A program made the translations under genes and the position numbers. From Bombyx mori (taxonomy: Eukaryota; Arthropoda; Insecta; Lepidoptera; Bombycidae), in the NCBI RefSeq assembly GCF_030269925.1, contig NC_085127.1:10051501-10115500 (forward strand): a stretch of 64,000 nucleotides of DNA, read 5' to 3'. Within the stretch, counting starts at the first letter, position 1; the number at the start of each line of letters is the position of its first letter. Below the pieces are notes generated by a model, which did no database searches, was not told the DNA's origin, and saw nothing but the letters and a program-made list of their open reading frames with translations. Positions 22,894 to 38,830 of this stretch are shown one piece after another.

Positions 22894-24451
22894 GTAAGTA
22901 ACTTTCTTATTACTTTTTTTTCCTTTGACAGCCTCCTGTGCGCCTATAGAAATGCGCACTCTATCTAGTCTGGGTGTTTCGGAACAAATTTTATTTACCA
23001 CGATTTTTTAAAGGTTTCCTGGAAATAATAAAGCTTTATCTACGTTCTCCGATGTGGAAGGTAGATGTCTGAAAGTGGTCGTAAATGTTAACAGCTCGCA
23101 TCGACGTTTCGCTTCCTGAAGCTTGGTAATATTAGGCGCGTAATAAATGTTTTCTTCTAATACGCGATTTATTATATTTTTCGAACAATTTTTGGGGAGG
23201 TAATGATAACCTTTTCACGATATAGCTTTTTTAGTATGTACACAAAATTATAGATATTTATAAATTTTAAAAATGATTAATTTTATAAGCTAAAAGTAGC
23301 GTTGCTCCCCACTGGTTGTTCAAATGAAAAATCTTCAAAAAACCTTCAACTCAATCCTATCTATCTACCTTTATCAATGTTATCTACATGTGTTTCTCTA
23401 TCAACTCTATTACTTAGATGGCCTTCAACGTTTTCTTTATATCCTGACCTTAGCAAAGTTTAGTTTCGACGAGATCTTCAGTACTTTTGACTTCTATCCG
23501 CAACTGATAAAGCTCTGAAGCTTTCTACCGTACTTAATTGCCGAGTGAAGTAAAAGTTCAAAGACCTCGTGTTAGGCACCGACGAAAACCTTAGTATATA
23601 GAGTACCAAATACCTATGACGTGTTCCTGATGTAAAATTAATGATCTCGTTGCATTTTACCCCTCACCACGGACCCGCAGGTTCTCAAGGTATTTCTATC
23701 CCAGTAACAGACTCTATCTGCATGCGTTTCTTTGCTGTAATGAAAAAGAATGATTATATTTCATATTTTCGATGTAAATAGTTTGCTTGCAAATGATTCA
23801 AGGAATGATACAGCCGATGCCTTTGCATGTTTTGCTTTTTCGATTAAAAAATGTTTAACGGTTCGAAAACTTTTTATTCTTTTTGTACATAAAATTCAAG
23901 GGATCTCATGACGTTTGAACGATTTTGCTGAATTTGAATCTGGAAGATGCACGTGTTTTCTGAGACTGAATATTCACGCTTCAGTTCTCAATGACTATTC
24001 CTATTTATTACAGTTTCCACCTCATTAATGAATCGGAACCTTAACCTTGTTTTGTACTCTTACGTTTTATATAACAAAATACAAAGTTATATTTATCCAA
24101 CATGTCGAATAATCTGCATTAATTCATTTTATTAACTAAGATCATGTTTATTCAAACAACGAAACAGTATAATGTCTATGAATTTACACATTCGTTAATT
24201 TATAATAATTCTATGCACTATAATATTTTTCAGACACAATTCTGTTTGAACACACACTTGCTTCACATTTCAGCTTACAATCAACTCCATTGAAACTTTA
24301 TTTCGTTATAAAATACCTCAATCAGCTTTGGAAGGCATGGTAGTAGAATCATCAGCAATATAGACAAATTTATCGACGAATAGAAAAGCTTAAATTAGCA
24401 AATTATTTGAAGCCGTATATTTGTGATCGTAATATGTGATCTGATGTTTAG
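22894..24451 (+). other. unc-13 intron 3
   Basis: AT-rich and bounded by GTAAGT and a TTTAG acceptor. I see no repeat family. The open frame at 23324-23518 lacks a domain and splice support. Confidence 0.65.
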
Positions 24452-24526
24452 ACTATGGCTGCCACGAAAAGGAATGCTGGATTAACATCAGCGGTACATC
24501 GTGCAACACTTAATGATGAAGAGCTT
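24452..24526 (+). CDS. unc-13: unc-13, exon 4 (linker before C1)
   Basis: Seventy-five nt code for T-M-A-A-T-K-R-N-A-G-L-T-S-A-V-H-R-A-T and then L-N-D-E-E-L, the family's standard run between the R-P-R-R-K-S motif and C1. It is in phase 0 at both ends, with donor GTGAGT. Confidence 0.95.
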
Positions 24527-24724
24527 GTGAGTGAAATTATATTCTTATCACGTACAAAATTTATTTATTAATAATTTTGGTTGAAAAGTTGTGCATCATC
24601 GATTTAATTTAAAATTATTTAGTAATTTATTTATTATCATATAATAAGCAACTGTACAGACAACTTAATAAGGCATACATAAGTTCTTAATACATAATTT
24701 TCTCAAATATTCAAGGAGATTTAA

Positions 24725-27682
<2,958 letters not shown>

Positions 27683-27803
27683 GGGCTGCCGAGAAGTCTT
27701 CTAAGCACGGCGCGGAGGATAAAGCTAATTCGATTATAACAGCAATGAAGGAAAGAATGAAACAGCGAGAGCGAGACAAGCCCGAAATATTCGAACTCAT
27801 CAG
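27683..27803 (+). CDS. unc-13: unc-13, exon 6 (C1-C2B linker)
   Basis: With one base from exon 5 it codes for [16 protein letters not shown] and then [19 protein letters not shown], the helical linker that follows C1 in the family. The acceptor is TTTCGCAG and the donor CAG|GTATTT. It ends in phase 2, which both alternative exons downstream accept. Confidence 0.95.
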
Positions 27804-28115
27804 GTATTTATATTTCCAATAATAGTTCTAATTAATGTTGGTTTTTATTAAATAATCATCTTTATAAAAGCTATTATAGATTTGGACGGACAGGTAAATA
27901 CGTTTTGCTTATTGCGATGTAAACACAACATAAACGCACAATTTAGAGCAAACCTCAAAACTTTTCATTCACGAACAATAGCACGTTATTTTAACAAATA
28001 AATGCCTTAGAAGCAAATGTTTCTTATGCAGTAGATTTGCAAAATTGTCTTCCTTCAATATGAAGTAAGGGATTAGAAACGAAGGTAACAGCTGAGACGA
28101 GTGTGTATGTGACAG

Positions 28116-28222
28116 ACGCGTGTTCAGCATCGAACAGGAGGGGCATGCAGCACACATGAGTACGGTGAAGCAATCAGTCCTCGATGGTACCTCGAAGTGG
28201 AGCGCGAAGATTGCCATAACAG
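28116..28222 (+). CDS. unc-13: unc-13, alternative exon 7a
   Basis: 107 nt in phase 2 to 1. It codes for [16 protein letters not shown] and then [19 protein letters not shown], the end of the linker and first strand of C2B. The stretch [16 protein letters not shown] matches the form I know from vertebrate Munc13 and worm UNC-13. The acceptor is TATGTGACAG and the donor CAG|GTTCGA, which is weak at positions 4-6. It is one of a mutually exclusive pair with 28366-28472. Confidence 0.93.
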
Positions 28223-28365
28223 GTTCGAGGCACCCTCAACTAAGTACCTCTTATTTTAGGATCGCAGGAGGACGAGCCGAGAGCAAGGATCGAGGAACAA
28301 CACACAAACACACAACACACACATAACACTAAATCGCATTCAATCTTTCGTTTCATGTGGCGAAG

Positions 28366-28472
28366 GCGGACTTTTAACGTCGATCCAGACACTCACATTG
28401 ACAGTCTCGAACAAGCCAAGCAAGTCACCATTGAAGGGACTTCAAAATGGTCTTGCAAGATCGCCATCACAG
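28366..28472 (+). CDS. unc-13: unc-13, alternative exon 7b
   Basis: Also exactly 107 nt and phase 2 to 1. It codes for R-T-F-N-V-D-P-D-T-H-I-D-S-L-E-Q and then A-K-Q-V-T-I-E-G-T-S-K-W-S-C-K-I-A-I-T. It aligns with exon 7a without gaps, 16 of 35 residues identical by my count, with the shared end G-T-S-K-W-S-x-K-I-A-I-T. The acceptor is TGGCGAAG (poor pyrimidine tract) and the donor CAG|GTTTGC. Including both exons would shift the frame, so only one can be used. The intron between them is 143 nt with a CA-rich tract. Confidence 0.9.
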
Positions 28473-29967
28473 GTTTGCTGTGGTCTTTGGCGGCTATGGT
28501 CCGCGCGCTCGCAGTTTTGAATCTATTAGACAAACTATCTTGGCCTCAACTCTATCATGTTTTTTGAAATCTGCTTACCGAAACCGATGTACCATATTAT
28601 AAAAGTAATCGTTATTGTGTTGAGCTTTGCTTACGCTAAACTATATATACATATAAAAGTCATAAAATTAAAACGCCAAACAGAAAGTTTCAGCTTAAAT
28701 AATTAACGTTTACCGATAAAAACTAAAGAGTTTTTGTCTGTTTGTCTGAAAGCAGATATCAAAAAATTTCTCTGCATATTTAATTTCGAATATCAATCCG
28801 AAATCACGGTCGTTAATGCACCGCCTCTAAATCACACGTATCGAGATTACGTAGCTTGGTTTGATAGTGTATAATCGACACAAGGGAAATTCCATTTATC
28901 CAACGCATTATCACTCGGAATTATTTCCCTAATTTCCACGTACACTGAACTTATTTTCCCTTTACACTGAAACGACACAGATAATTTTAATTAATTATTG
29001 CAAAACCACAATACGGCAGCGCGTCTGCTAATATTACACAGATTGCATGAAAATCACAAATTTAATGATGCAAACAATGATTGCATTTAACAAAGTGACG
29101 TCAGAATTTGTTCACTGTTTTCAATAGCTGATATTAATAATTCATTTGGTTACAGTCCAACAACTTGTTAAACAAAACTTCCATTTGTTTTATGTAGATT
29201 GTTTTAACTGAATTAATTCTTAGAAGAAAGCATGCCGAATGACGGATCCTCAATTATCCCTGAATTCCGACCTATCTAGCTGTAACTACCAATGAGTTTT
29301 CGATTTGAGAAAATTCCAATAGACCCGATTCCATAGACTTCATTCCCGCGCATATCTTTACACTTCTTCTTTGAAACTTTCTTCTTGGTCGAAGTTTGTA
29401 ATAGAAGTTGCGATAATGTAGGCGCTATGGTCAAGTTAATTTAGATATCGAATTTGGGCATAGATACAAAGTTTGGTAGTTGGCTAGAGTCTTTGATCCT
29501 GACCCATACTGATCACACACTACCCCATTTATAGATTTCCGAAAGGTTTTAGTACTTCAAGTAGCACTGATTTTGTTTGGTAAGTAAGGTGCGAGCTGAC
29601 GCAAGGTAAGGCCTGTTTATTAGATACTAAATAAAATGTACTCATTAAATTTAGTTAGTCAAATGTTAGGAACTTTGGAATAAACATCATTTTAATCATC
29701 ATGTAATTGAAAAGCTTCAAATTCAGGCAACTTGTCGTTGTAAACGTGAATAGCGCTTTGTATTTCCAAAAGATTGAGCAGAATTATGCTTGGTCAGATT
29801 TACTCGACCAAAAAGATTCTAAAGCTCGGTATAATGTTATACCTCTTGGCTATAATGTGAGTTCATCCATGCGAAGGATTCGTAACATTCGACCAATCGA
29901 TTTTAATCGTTACCATTTTATCGCTTTGGAGATCGGAATAGTTTCTAATTTGGCCCTTATGGGGCAG
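28473..29967 (+). other. unc-13 intron after the alternative exons
   Basis: AT-rich, ending with the acceptor TATGGGGCAG. The 93-codon open frame at 29707-29988 runs across the acceptor in the wrong phase and is not coding. Confidence 0.65.
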
Positions 29968-30109
29968 TTATATGTGCTCAGGGTTTGATAGCGAAGGACA
30001 AGAGTGGGACCTCGGATCCTTACGTAACAGTTCAAGTAAGCAAAGTGAAGAAAAGGACTAGAACTATGCCTCAAGAACTGAACCCCGTTTGGAACGAGAA
30101 GTTTTACTT
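29968..30109 (+). CDS. unc-13: unc-13, exon 8 (C2B domain, first part)
   Basis: It codes for [20 protein letters not shown] and on to [11 protein letters not shown]. This is the first half of a C2 domain, with the calcium-loop aspartates in [10 protein letters not shown] and the N-P-V-W-N-E motif. C2B in this family binds calcium and phosphoinositides and tunes release. It runs from phase 1 to phase 2, with donor GTAAGT. Confidence 0.96.
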
Positions 30110-30311
30110 GTAAGTTGCTGTTAGTAAGCTAATAGGTATTTTATTGTAGTAAGATTTTGAACAATATAGTTTCCAAATTTATTATCTTATCAAAATTATC
30201 TTATTAATAAATTCATAAACTAGCCATTTTTTTTACAAACCACAAACAAAAAATTATCACCTTAGAATTTTTAAAACTGTTAAATTTAGATTAGCAATTT
30301 TCCCATAACAG

Positions 30312-30438
30312 TGAGTGCCACAACTCCTCCGATCGAATCAAAGTGCGAGTGTGGGATGAAGACAATGATTTAAAATCGAAACTACGCCAAAAGTTAACCA
30401 GGGAATCTGACGACTTCTTAGGACAAACCATTATTGAG
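30312..30438 (+). CDS. unc-13: unc-13, exon 9 (C2B domain, middle)
   Basis: It codes for [19 protein letters not shown], then the basic [20 protein letters not shown]. The W-D-E-D-N-D motif supplies the second group of calcium-binding aspartates. The upstream intron is only 202 nt, and the exon ends in phase 0 at GAG|GTAAAA. Confidence 0.96.
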
Positions 30439-32169
<1,731 letters not shown>

Positions 32170-32416
32170 TTTTTTTTTATTGCTTAGGTGGGTGAACCAG
32201 CTCACAGCCCACCTGGTGTTAAGTGGTTACTGGAGCCCATAGACATCTACAACTTAAACGCGCCACCCACCTTGAGATATAAGTCCTAAGGTCTCAGTAT
32301 AGTTACAACGGCTACCCCACCCTTCAAACCGAAACGCATTACTGCTTTACGGCAGAAATAGGCGGGGTGGTGGTACCTACCCGTGCGGACTCATACGACG
32401 TCCTACCACCAGTAAA
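32170..32416 (-). mobile_element. Bm1 SINE, 5'-truncated
   Basis: Bm1 body and A tail (T run at 32171-32179 on the plus strand), ending at CCTACCACCAGTAAAG. It lacks the tRNA-like head. Confidence 0.85.
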
Positions 32417-32484
32417 GCAGATCAGAGCTTAGATTAGAGCAAGATCTGATGGTAAGCGTCTACTGGTAGCAGGGCGCTTTTTGA

Positions 32485-32632
32485 GACCGCACGGGTAGGT
32501 GTCACCACTCTATTTCTGCTGCCATGTTGTCCCGGTTTGAAGTGTGTAACAGTTGTTGTACTTGTATAGACTTAGACCTAATATCGTACGTACCCGTGCG
32601 GACTCACAAGAGGTCCTACCACCAGTGAAATA
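32485..32632 (+). repeat. Degraded Bm1 fragment
   Basis: Scrambled pieces of Bm1 in both orientations: CCGCACGGGTAGGTGTCACC near the start, and GTACCCGTGCGGACTCACAA in reverse near the end. Confidence 0.5.
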
Positions 32633-32641
32633 TTATACTTT

Positions 32642-33906
32642 ATAATATTGTATTAAAAAATCTAAAACCTACTATTCAAACATAGGTAGGTACATTTCAT
32701 TGAATAAAATCACGAAAGCGCAAAATTCGCGAGAAACAATTACAACGGACACAACTTTCTCTTGTTTCTCGCTCGAATCGTCCTTTTATTACTAATTCGA
32801 ATTGGCCCGTTTTACTGCGCCAGTATTCGAGTTGGATTTCGTCGGGCAAACAATCGAATCAGAAAAGGAGTTAGGCAAAGTCCAGTCTGGGCCCAAAAGC
32901 GGACGCAATGTACCAACTTTGCGGGATAAATGTGAAAAGTTTGCGACGGCCAACTAAGCGAAACTGTTGGATGTGTAATTTCTTGCCACCATTTGCTCAC
33001 CGGGTGATTTTCCGGGGCTTTTTGATGCAGATCGTGGTCCATTTAAAGTTTTACGAGATAATAAAGTCATGAGTATGGTATGGGCATTGGCTTTTTTATT
33101 CTCGAATAGTTTTTATTTTTTATTTTTTATTACCTTTTACCGTTTATTGTCCATGTCAAATCTTACGCTAACTACTCAGCCTAATAAAATATATGAACAT
33201 GCACAAACATATTAACACACAGCTTAATGGTTTTAATTATATTAAAGTACAAATGAACCACATTTTCCAATTAAAACAGAGTAATTAAAATCGAATTATG
33301 TCCCGTGTGGCATGTTAGCGTTCATGTTTTTAATGAAATTTCATTTAACATATCGGAATATAGGAATCGGAGCGTATTGGCATTAAATAGTTAGAACTGA
33401 AATATTTACAGACAAGAACATAAATTTTATTTTTCATTTTGGTAGAATAAAGAGATAGACGATTTACGTTATTATATTTTCATTAAATGTAGTACGGTTG
33501 TAGAAAGCTCTATAGTTAAACAAAATTTAAATTGCCTATCAATTTAGGTGAAAAAAAACCACTAAATATCTTAATTTAGTATAAATTTTTCTTTTATTAA
33601 ATGTAAAAGTTAATATAAAACAAAATGAAAATTCTGTTTAACTTTAGTGAAGCATCTCTCGGACACGCGCTTAGGGAGTCTATTCAAAAACTTTAACGTC
33701 AACCATTCTAAGTTCAGTGAACGTATTCAGAAAGTTAGCCAGTCCCGTGGCGTGTTCGCTCAGCCCAGATGATGTGCTTGCATAATTCATCTAAGTGCGT
33801 CCACTATTCGTGATTTTCGAATTTTACTGAAAGCCTTTAAGCCTTGAGAAGAAATAAGCCTTTTTTTATTTCATTTTGAATTGTAAGTTTCTTAACTTAC
33901 TTATAT
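32642..33906. other. Intronic non-coding stretch
   Basis: No gene or repeat boundary recognised. The minus-strand frame at 32812-33042 shows no domain. Confidence 0.45.
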
Positions 33907-34140
33907 ACTGGTGGTAGGACCTCTTGTGAGTCCGCGCGAGTAGGTACCACCGCCCTACCTGTTTCTGCCGTAAAGCAGTAATGCGTTCCGGTTTGAAGGG
34001 TGGGCAGCCGTTGTAACTATACTTGAGACCTTAGAACTTATATCTGATCTCTTTACGTCGTAGATGTCTATGGGCTCCGGTAACCACTTAACACCAGGTG
34101 GGCTGTGAGCTCGTCCACCCAACTAAGCAACAACAATTTT
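33907..34140 (+). mobile_element. Bm1 SINE, 5'-truncated
   Basis: It starts ACTGGTGGTAGGACCTCTTG and runs to ACTAAGCAACAACAATTTTT on the plus strand. The tail is poor in A, so this is probably an older copy. Confidence 0.85.
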
Positions 34141-34616
34141 TTTTACAATCTATATTACCTGTTGTAATAATATTAATAATAATCATCATTTATTTCAAAT
34201 ATATCATATATATCCCGTCAAAATATACAATATTACACAACGTAACAATTTATGTATAAGTATTTATTTCCTGTGAAATGAAATGTCTTCGTCTTTAAGC
34301 TATTAATTCGCATTTCACGTTTTATTCCGGTCCCATTTATTGACAACGAATGAGACCTGAATCACGATATTTCTCTGTATCCATTATAAGAAAGGAGCGT
34401 CGAGAATTCCTTCTTCAGAATTTTAAAATGGAATTCAGTAAAATGAAACGCTCGAATTCGTGCAAATAGTTGAACTGTACATGTTCCCCCCAACGTTGCT
34501 GCATTACGGGAAACGAGAACTTTATAATACTTTTAGTTCTGTAATTTTGTATTGGACTATTACAGGAAAAGCTTTTGTATCTTTAGGCTCATGTATATTT
34601 ATAGTGCTTAGTGGTA
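34141..34616. other. Intronic non-coding stretch
   Basis: AT-rich with no recognisable element. Confidence 0.45.
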
Positions 34617-34738
34617 ACTTTAAACGGTAGGCAGCGGCTTGGCTCTGCCCCTGGCATTGCTGAAGTCCATGGGCGACGGTAACTACTCACCATCAGGTGG
34701 GCCGTATGATCGTCTGCCAACAAGGTCAATAAAAAAAA
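34617..34738 (+). mobile_element. 5'-truncated CR1/L2-like LINE 3' end, copy 2
   Basis: It begins near AACGGTAGGCAGCGGCTTGG and ends GGTCAATAAAAAAAAA, with A tail. Confidence 0.7.
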
Positions 34739-35696
34739 ATGGAGCCCATAGAGGCAGTAATATGACATGAATTGTAACCTAACTTGAGAATCAAAATTCT
34801 AATAGGTCAAATCGTGATGTATAATGACTGCCCCATCCTTCAAACTGGATGCATAACTTCATCGCGAGAGAAATATACAGGATGATGGTATCTGTCTTGC
34901 TTGGTATATGTGGACTGATAATACTGCCATTCATTCATTATCTTACGCTCACTCCTCATTCTTAGGGTAATTAACCAAACGAAAGAATCAGGCACACATG
35001 GCTTCGTTAAAACAATTAGTCATGAACGTTCTAATGATCCATAATTTACATTAAATTAACTATGCAACAAAGCAAAATTTCAGTTGTAATAAAAACGAAA
35101 TAAACCAATTATTACAAACGACAATTTCACAGTGATTTGGCCAGGTCAAATGTCGTGAGTAATTACCCTAATTCGGTTAATAACCAGCTCCTAACCCCTT
35201 TTACAATTAAAGCAAACGTTCTTGAATGTAAATTAGTTAAGCCAACGCAAAGGAATTCAGCTGCTGTAGGCATTTTTTTCGCTTTCTTTTGTGCTATTTA
35301 AAGGTCTCAAGTAAAAATCTACTTTTTTTCACCGTACGATTTAAAAAAAAAATCTTTTATCCTCTCCTCGTTATGAGACATGAATTTATTCTGTTTCAAA
35401 GTTATCGTTTGATACATTTTATACTCGGTACTTTAGTTGCAAACTGATTCTCGCATCTAGTGTTCATAGAATAAGGTTCGAATACGTTGTTTCAGCCAGG
35501 TATGAGTGACATCTTTAAGAATGAACTTTTGAAACTGTTTAAATGTAAGTCTTGAGTGCTGAATGCTCTGAGTTGCAGCATTCAAATCGTATATTCAATA
35601 CAAAATTGCCATTCGGAGCGTCTTTTGGATCCTTTTACAATAAACAGAAAGCAATGTAAGAAGAGATGGCGTTGGAAACCAATAGCTTTTCTTTCT
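34739..35696. other. Intronic non-coding stretch
   Basis: A degraded Bm1-like patch may lie at 34740-34900 (GGAGCCCATAGAGG, then AACTGGATGCATAACTTC). Otherwise nothing is recognised. Confidence 0.4.
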
Positions 35697-35708
35697 TCGT
35701 GTCTAACT
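35697..35708. repeat. Target-site duplication, 3' side of the minus-strand LINE
   Basis: TCGTGTCTAACT, identical to 40919-40930. Confidence 0.85.
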
Positions 35709-35949
35709 TTTTTTTTTTTTTAAGATTGAAAGATTACTGGTGGCCCGGAGGCCTTTCCAGTTTCACCAGGACACGTGGGCGAGCAAAGGCTCAGCCAGGA
35801 GAGGTGGGATTTGCTAACAGCTACCCGAGCGCCTCCGAAGGAGACCTAACAGCTCAAGAGTAGCTGCTTCGCGAATGAATCTACTACCGGATCGGAATCG
35901 CGACCCGCTGAGAAGATCCGGCGAGAAACTCAGCGTGCTGATTCATGGG

Positions 35950-38827
35950 TTAGGTTGCACGGCGAACTCTTTGTCGAGTTCGACGAGTACGGTTACCGAG
36001 GTCCCTAAGCCTGCTCCTAGTGTTAGAGCTGAAGGCGTCTAATGCAAAGGTTATTGGATCTGATGGATCCGTAAGGACGTGTCTAGGGCGTCGACGGTGA
36101 CTGGCTCCTGCGTGATCAGGATTCGGGGAGTAGTCAGCGGCGGCTACGATAAGGCGATTATCATGACGCATAGCCTTATCGAAGTACCGTTCCGACACTG
36201 ACTTCATGTATTTCTGGATAGATTCGAGGCCCAGGTCGTCGTGTAGGTCAACGTTCCTCACGAACCACGGAGCTCCGACGGCTAACCTGCAAAAGCGGGA
36301 TTGTAAAGATTGGAGGGTGTCTATGTGTGTGCGGGCCGCGTGAGCGAACACCACACTCGCGTAAGTCATGACGGGCCTAATGCAAGTTTTGTAAAGTGTC
36401 ACCTTGTTCCGAAGGGACATTTTACTCCGCTTACAGACCATGGGGTAGAGTCTACCGAGAATAAACGCGGCACGGTCACGGACTGATTTTATATGCGGGC
36501 GGAATGTCATCGATGCATCCAGGGTAACGCCCAGGTACTTGACCTTCCTGGCCCAGGGTATGGGTTGTCTAAAGAGAGTAATCGGGGGTGTGAGATTCCT
36601 CCTCCTAATCCGGGAGGAAATCCGTGTGGAGCTTCCCCTCTGAAATAGCACCGCAGTACTTTTCGCTGGGTTGATGTCTATGCGCCATTTTCGGCACCAC
36701 TGTCCTAGGGCTAGGGCTGCGCTCTGAAGCTTCTTCGCGATTAGGGACTTGTTTCTACTGGAATAGTAAACAGTCGTGTCGTCGGCGAATAAAGCTAAAT
36801 GGGTCGGCGGCGACCGGGGAATATCGTTAACGAATAAGCTAAATAGGAGGGGTGAGAGGACAGAGCCTTGCGGGACTCCAGCTGTGAGAGATCGTGGGGA
36901 GGAGCGGGTTCCCTCGACTCGATATCGAAAAGAGCGGTTCGACAAGAAGTCCCGTATGATGAGCACGAGACTATCCGGCACGCCCATGTTGAATAGTTTG
37001 AAAATCAAACCGTTGTGCCAAACTTTGTCGAACGCTTTTGCGACGTCGAAGAAGAGAGCTCCCGTGTATAACGGTTTTGGTCGATTAAGCCCCACAAGAA
37101 TGTGCTCCGTGAGGCGGTGCACCTGTTGAACGCATGAGTGATTTGTACGGAATCCGAATTGTTCATCGATGAGAATGCCCTTGGATGAGACGAAGTCTCT
37201 GAGGCGTTTGTAGAGCAGACGCTCATACAGTTTGCCTAGAGACATGAGGAGGCTAATCGGGCGGTAGCTCGTCGGATGATTTTTTGGTTTACCGGGTTTA
37301 TGTATGCCGATAACGTCTGCTTCTTTCCACACCGCGGGAAAGATACAGTTTGCCATGGCGGCATTGAAAATAGATGCCAACATCACGATGAGTTGGACGG
37401 GTAGAAGTTTAATAACGCGGTTGGATATACCGTCGGAACCGGGAGCCTTGCGAGGACGTAGGTCTTTGATCAAGTCTTTAACTTCCATCGGGGTGACGGG
37501 TGGTAACGCATCCGAGGGTGGCAAGGAGACTCTGCGTTCTACCTCACTGTCTACTAATTCTACATGAACAGGGTCCACGGATTGAGTGCTGGGCGTGCAC
37601 TGGGTTTGCAATGTATCGGCCAGCAGCTCTGCTTTTTCGTCATCATCGAACGCCGCGAGTCGGCCTGAGGGGCCTACGAGGGGGGGCATAGTTACTACCG
37701 TATCCGATTTGAGAGTACGAGCTAAGCGGTAGTAAGACCTTTGGGAGGGCGCGAGTCCTTCTAAGAAATCAGACCATCTGGCATCTCGGACTTCGGTGAT
37801 GCGAGACTTTACGTCGCGTTGTAAGGCACGCATTCGAATACGATTTTCCGCGGTAGGATACCTGTCGTAGGCGCGTATCGAGGCGTTCTTAGCTCTAAGG
37901 AGCTCCCTAATGTCGTCGGGCAACCCGAAGCGGTAAAGGAAGTCCTCCGCTACAACTTGTTTCGATGACCTATCTAATGTCGAGGTGATGTGTGACGTTA
38001 AGATGTCTATGGCTTCAGCGGTATCCTGAGGAGACGGGGTAGAGTCCGAGCTAAACGGGAGCGATGGTGGATCAGATTCAGCCAGGCTGATGCCCAGCGT
38101 GTGCCAATCCACCACAGTCCTCGTGACGGGAACGGAGTCGGGAGCGCGACCGAGCTTCATAACGACGGGACGGTGGTCTGAATCTAACTCTGAAACTACT
38201 TCGATCGAGTGTAAGCTCAGAGTTACGTTTTTTAATAACGCTATGTCGAGTATATCCGGGCGATGTGCGATATTTAGCGGGTAGTGAGTCGGGGTTAGCG
38301 GAGCGACGATATCGAAGGCGAGATCATCGACTAACGCGTCAAGCCGCCTGCCATTCGGGGTTGTGGTGTGTGAGTTCCACCTGATGTGTTTACAATTTAG
38401 GTCGCCCGCCAGAATGACAGAGCTCCCCATGCCGAGCAGCGCCTCGATATCACTGCTTAGAACGATCTTATCCGGTGGAAGATAAACGGACGCGATAACG
38501 ATCGGCGCGTGTCCCGTCAGTGAGATTCGGCACACTGATGCTTCGATATTAGCGAGCGCGGGAGGATCGAGCGCAATGCAGGGCTCTTCTATAGTAAATG
38601 ACGGTACCACCACCACGAGTAGAGAGCCTGTCGTTCCTGACCATGTTATAGTTCGCGATTTTAGGGTCACGGCGCGCGGGCTTAAGTAGGGTCTCCTGCA
38701 CTAAAAATATATCAATTTGATGGTCACGCAAAAAGTCAGAAACCTGAACACGTTGATTTGCGAGACCGTAAGCGTTAAAAAATCCTATCGTTACGGATAG
38801 GGGCTTTACTCTACTTATATACGCCAT
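35950..38827 (-). pseudogene. LINE ORF2: endonuclease and reverse transcriptase, one frameshift
   Basis: It codes for the enzyme that nicks target DNA and reverse-transcribes the element RNA. Read from ATG at 38827, the apurinic-like endonuclease begins (F-F-N-A-Y-G-L-A-N-Q, then V-Q-E-T-L-L). A one-base shift occurs near 38575-38585, where one frame ends and the other (open 38670-35950, about 900 codons) carries on. The second frame has L-A-G-D-L-N-C-K-H, S-D-H-R-P-V, then reverse-transcriptase motifs A-P-G-S-D-G-I-S-N, Y-R-P-I-S-L-L, G-V-P-Q-G-S-V-L-S-P-L-L and F-A-D-D. Apart from that shift it looks intact. It starts 3 nt after the ORF1 stop (TAA TCA ATG), which suggests reinitiation. Confidence 0.88.
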
Positions 38828-38830
38828 TGA

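Noticed and set aside
29707..29988. 93-codon plus-strand frame upstream of unc-13 exon 8
   Set aside because: It reads into the exon in the wrong phase and consists mostly of intron sequence.
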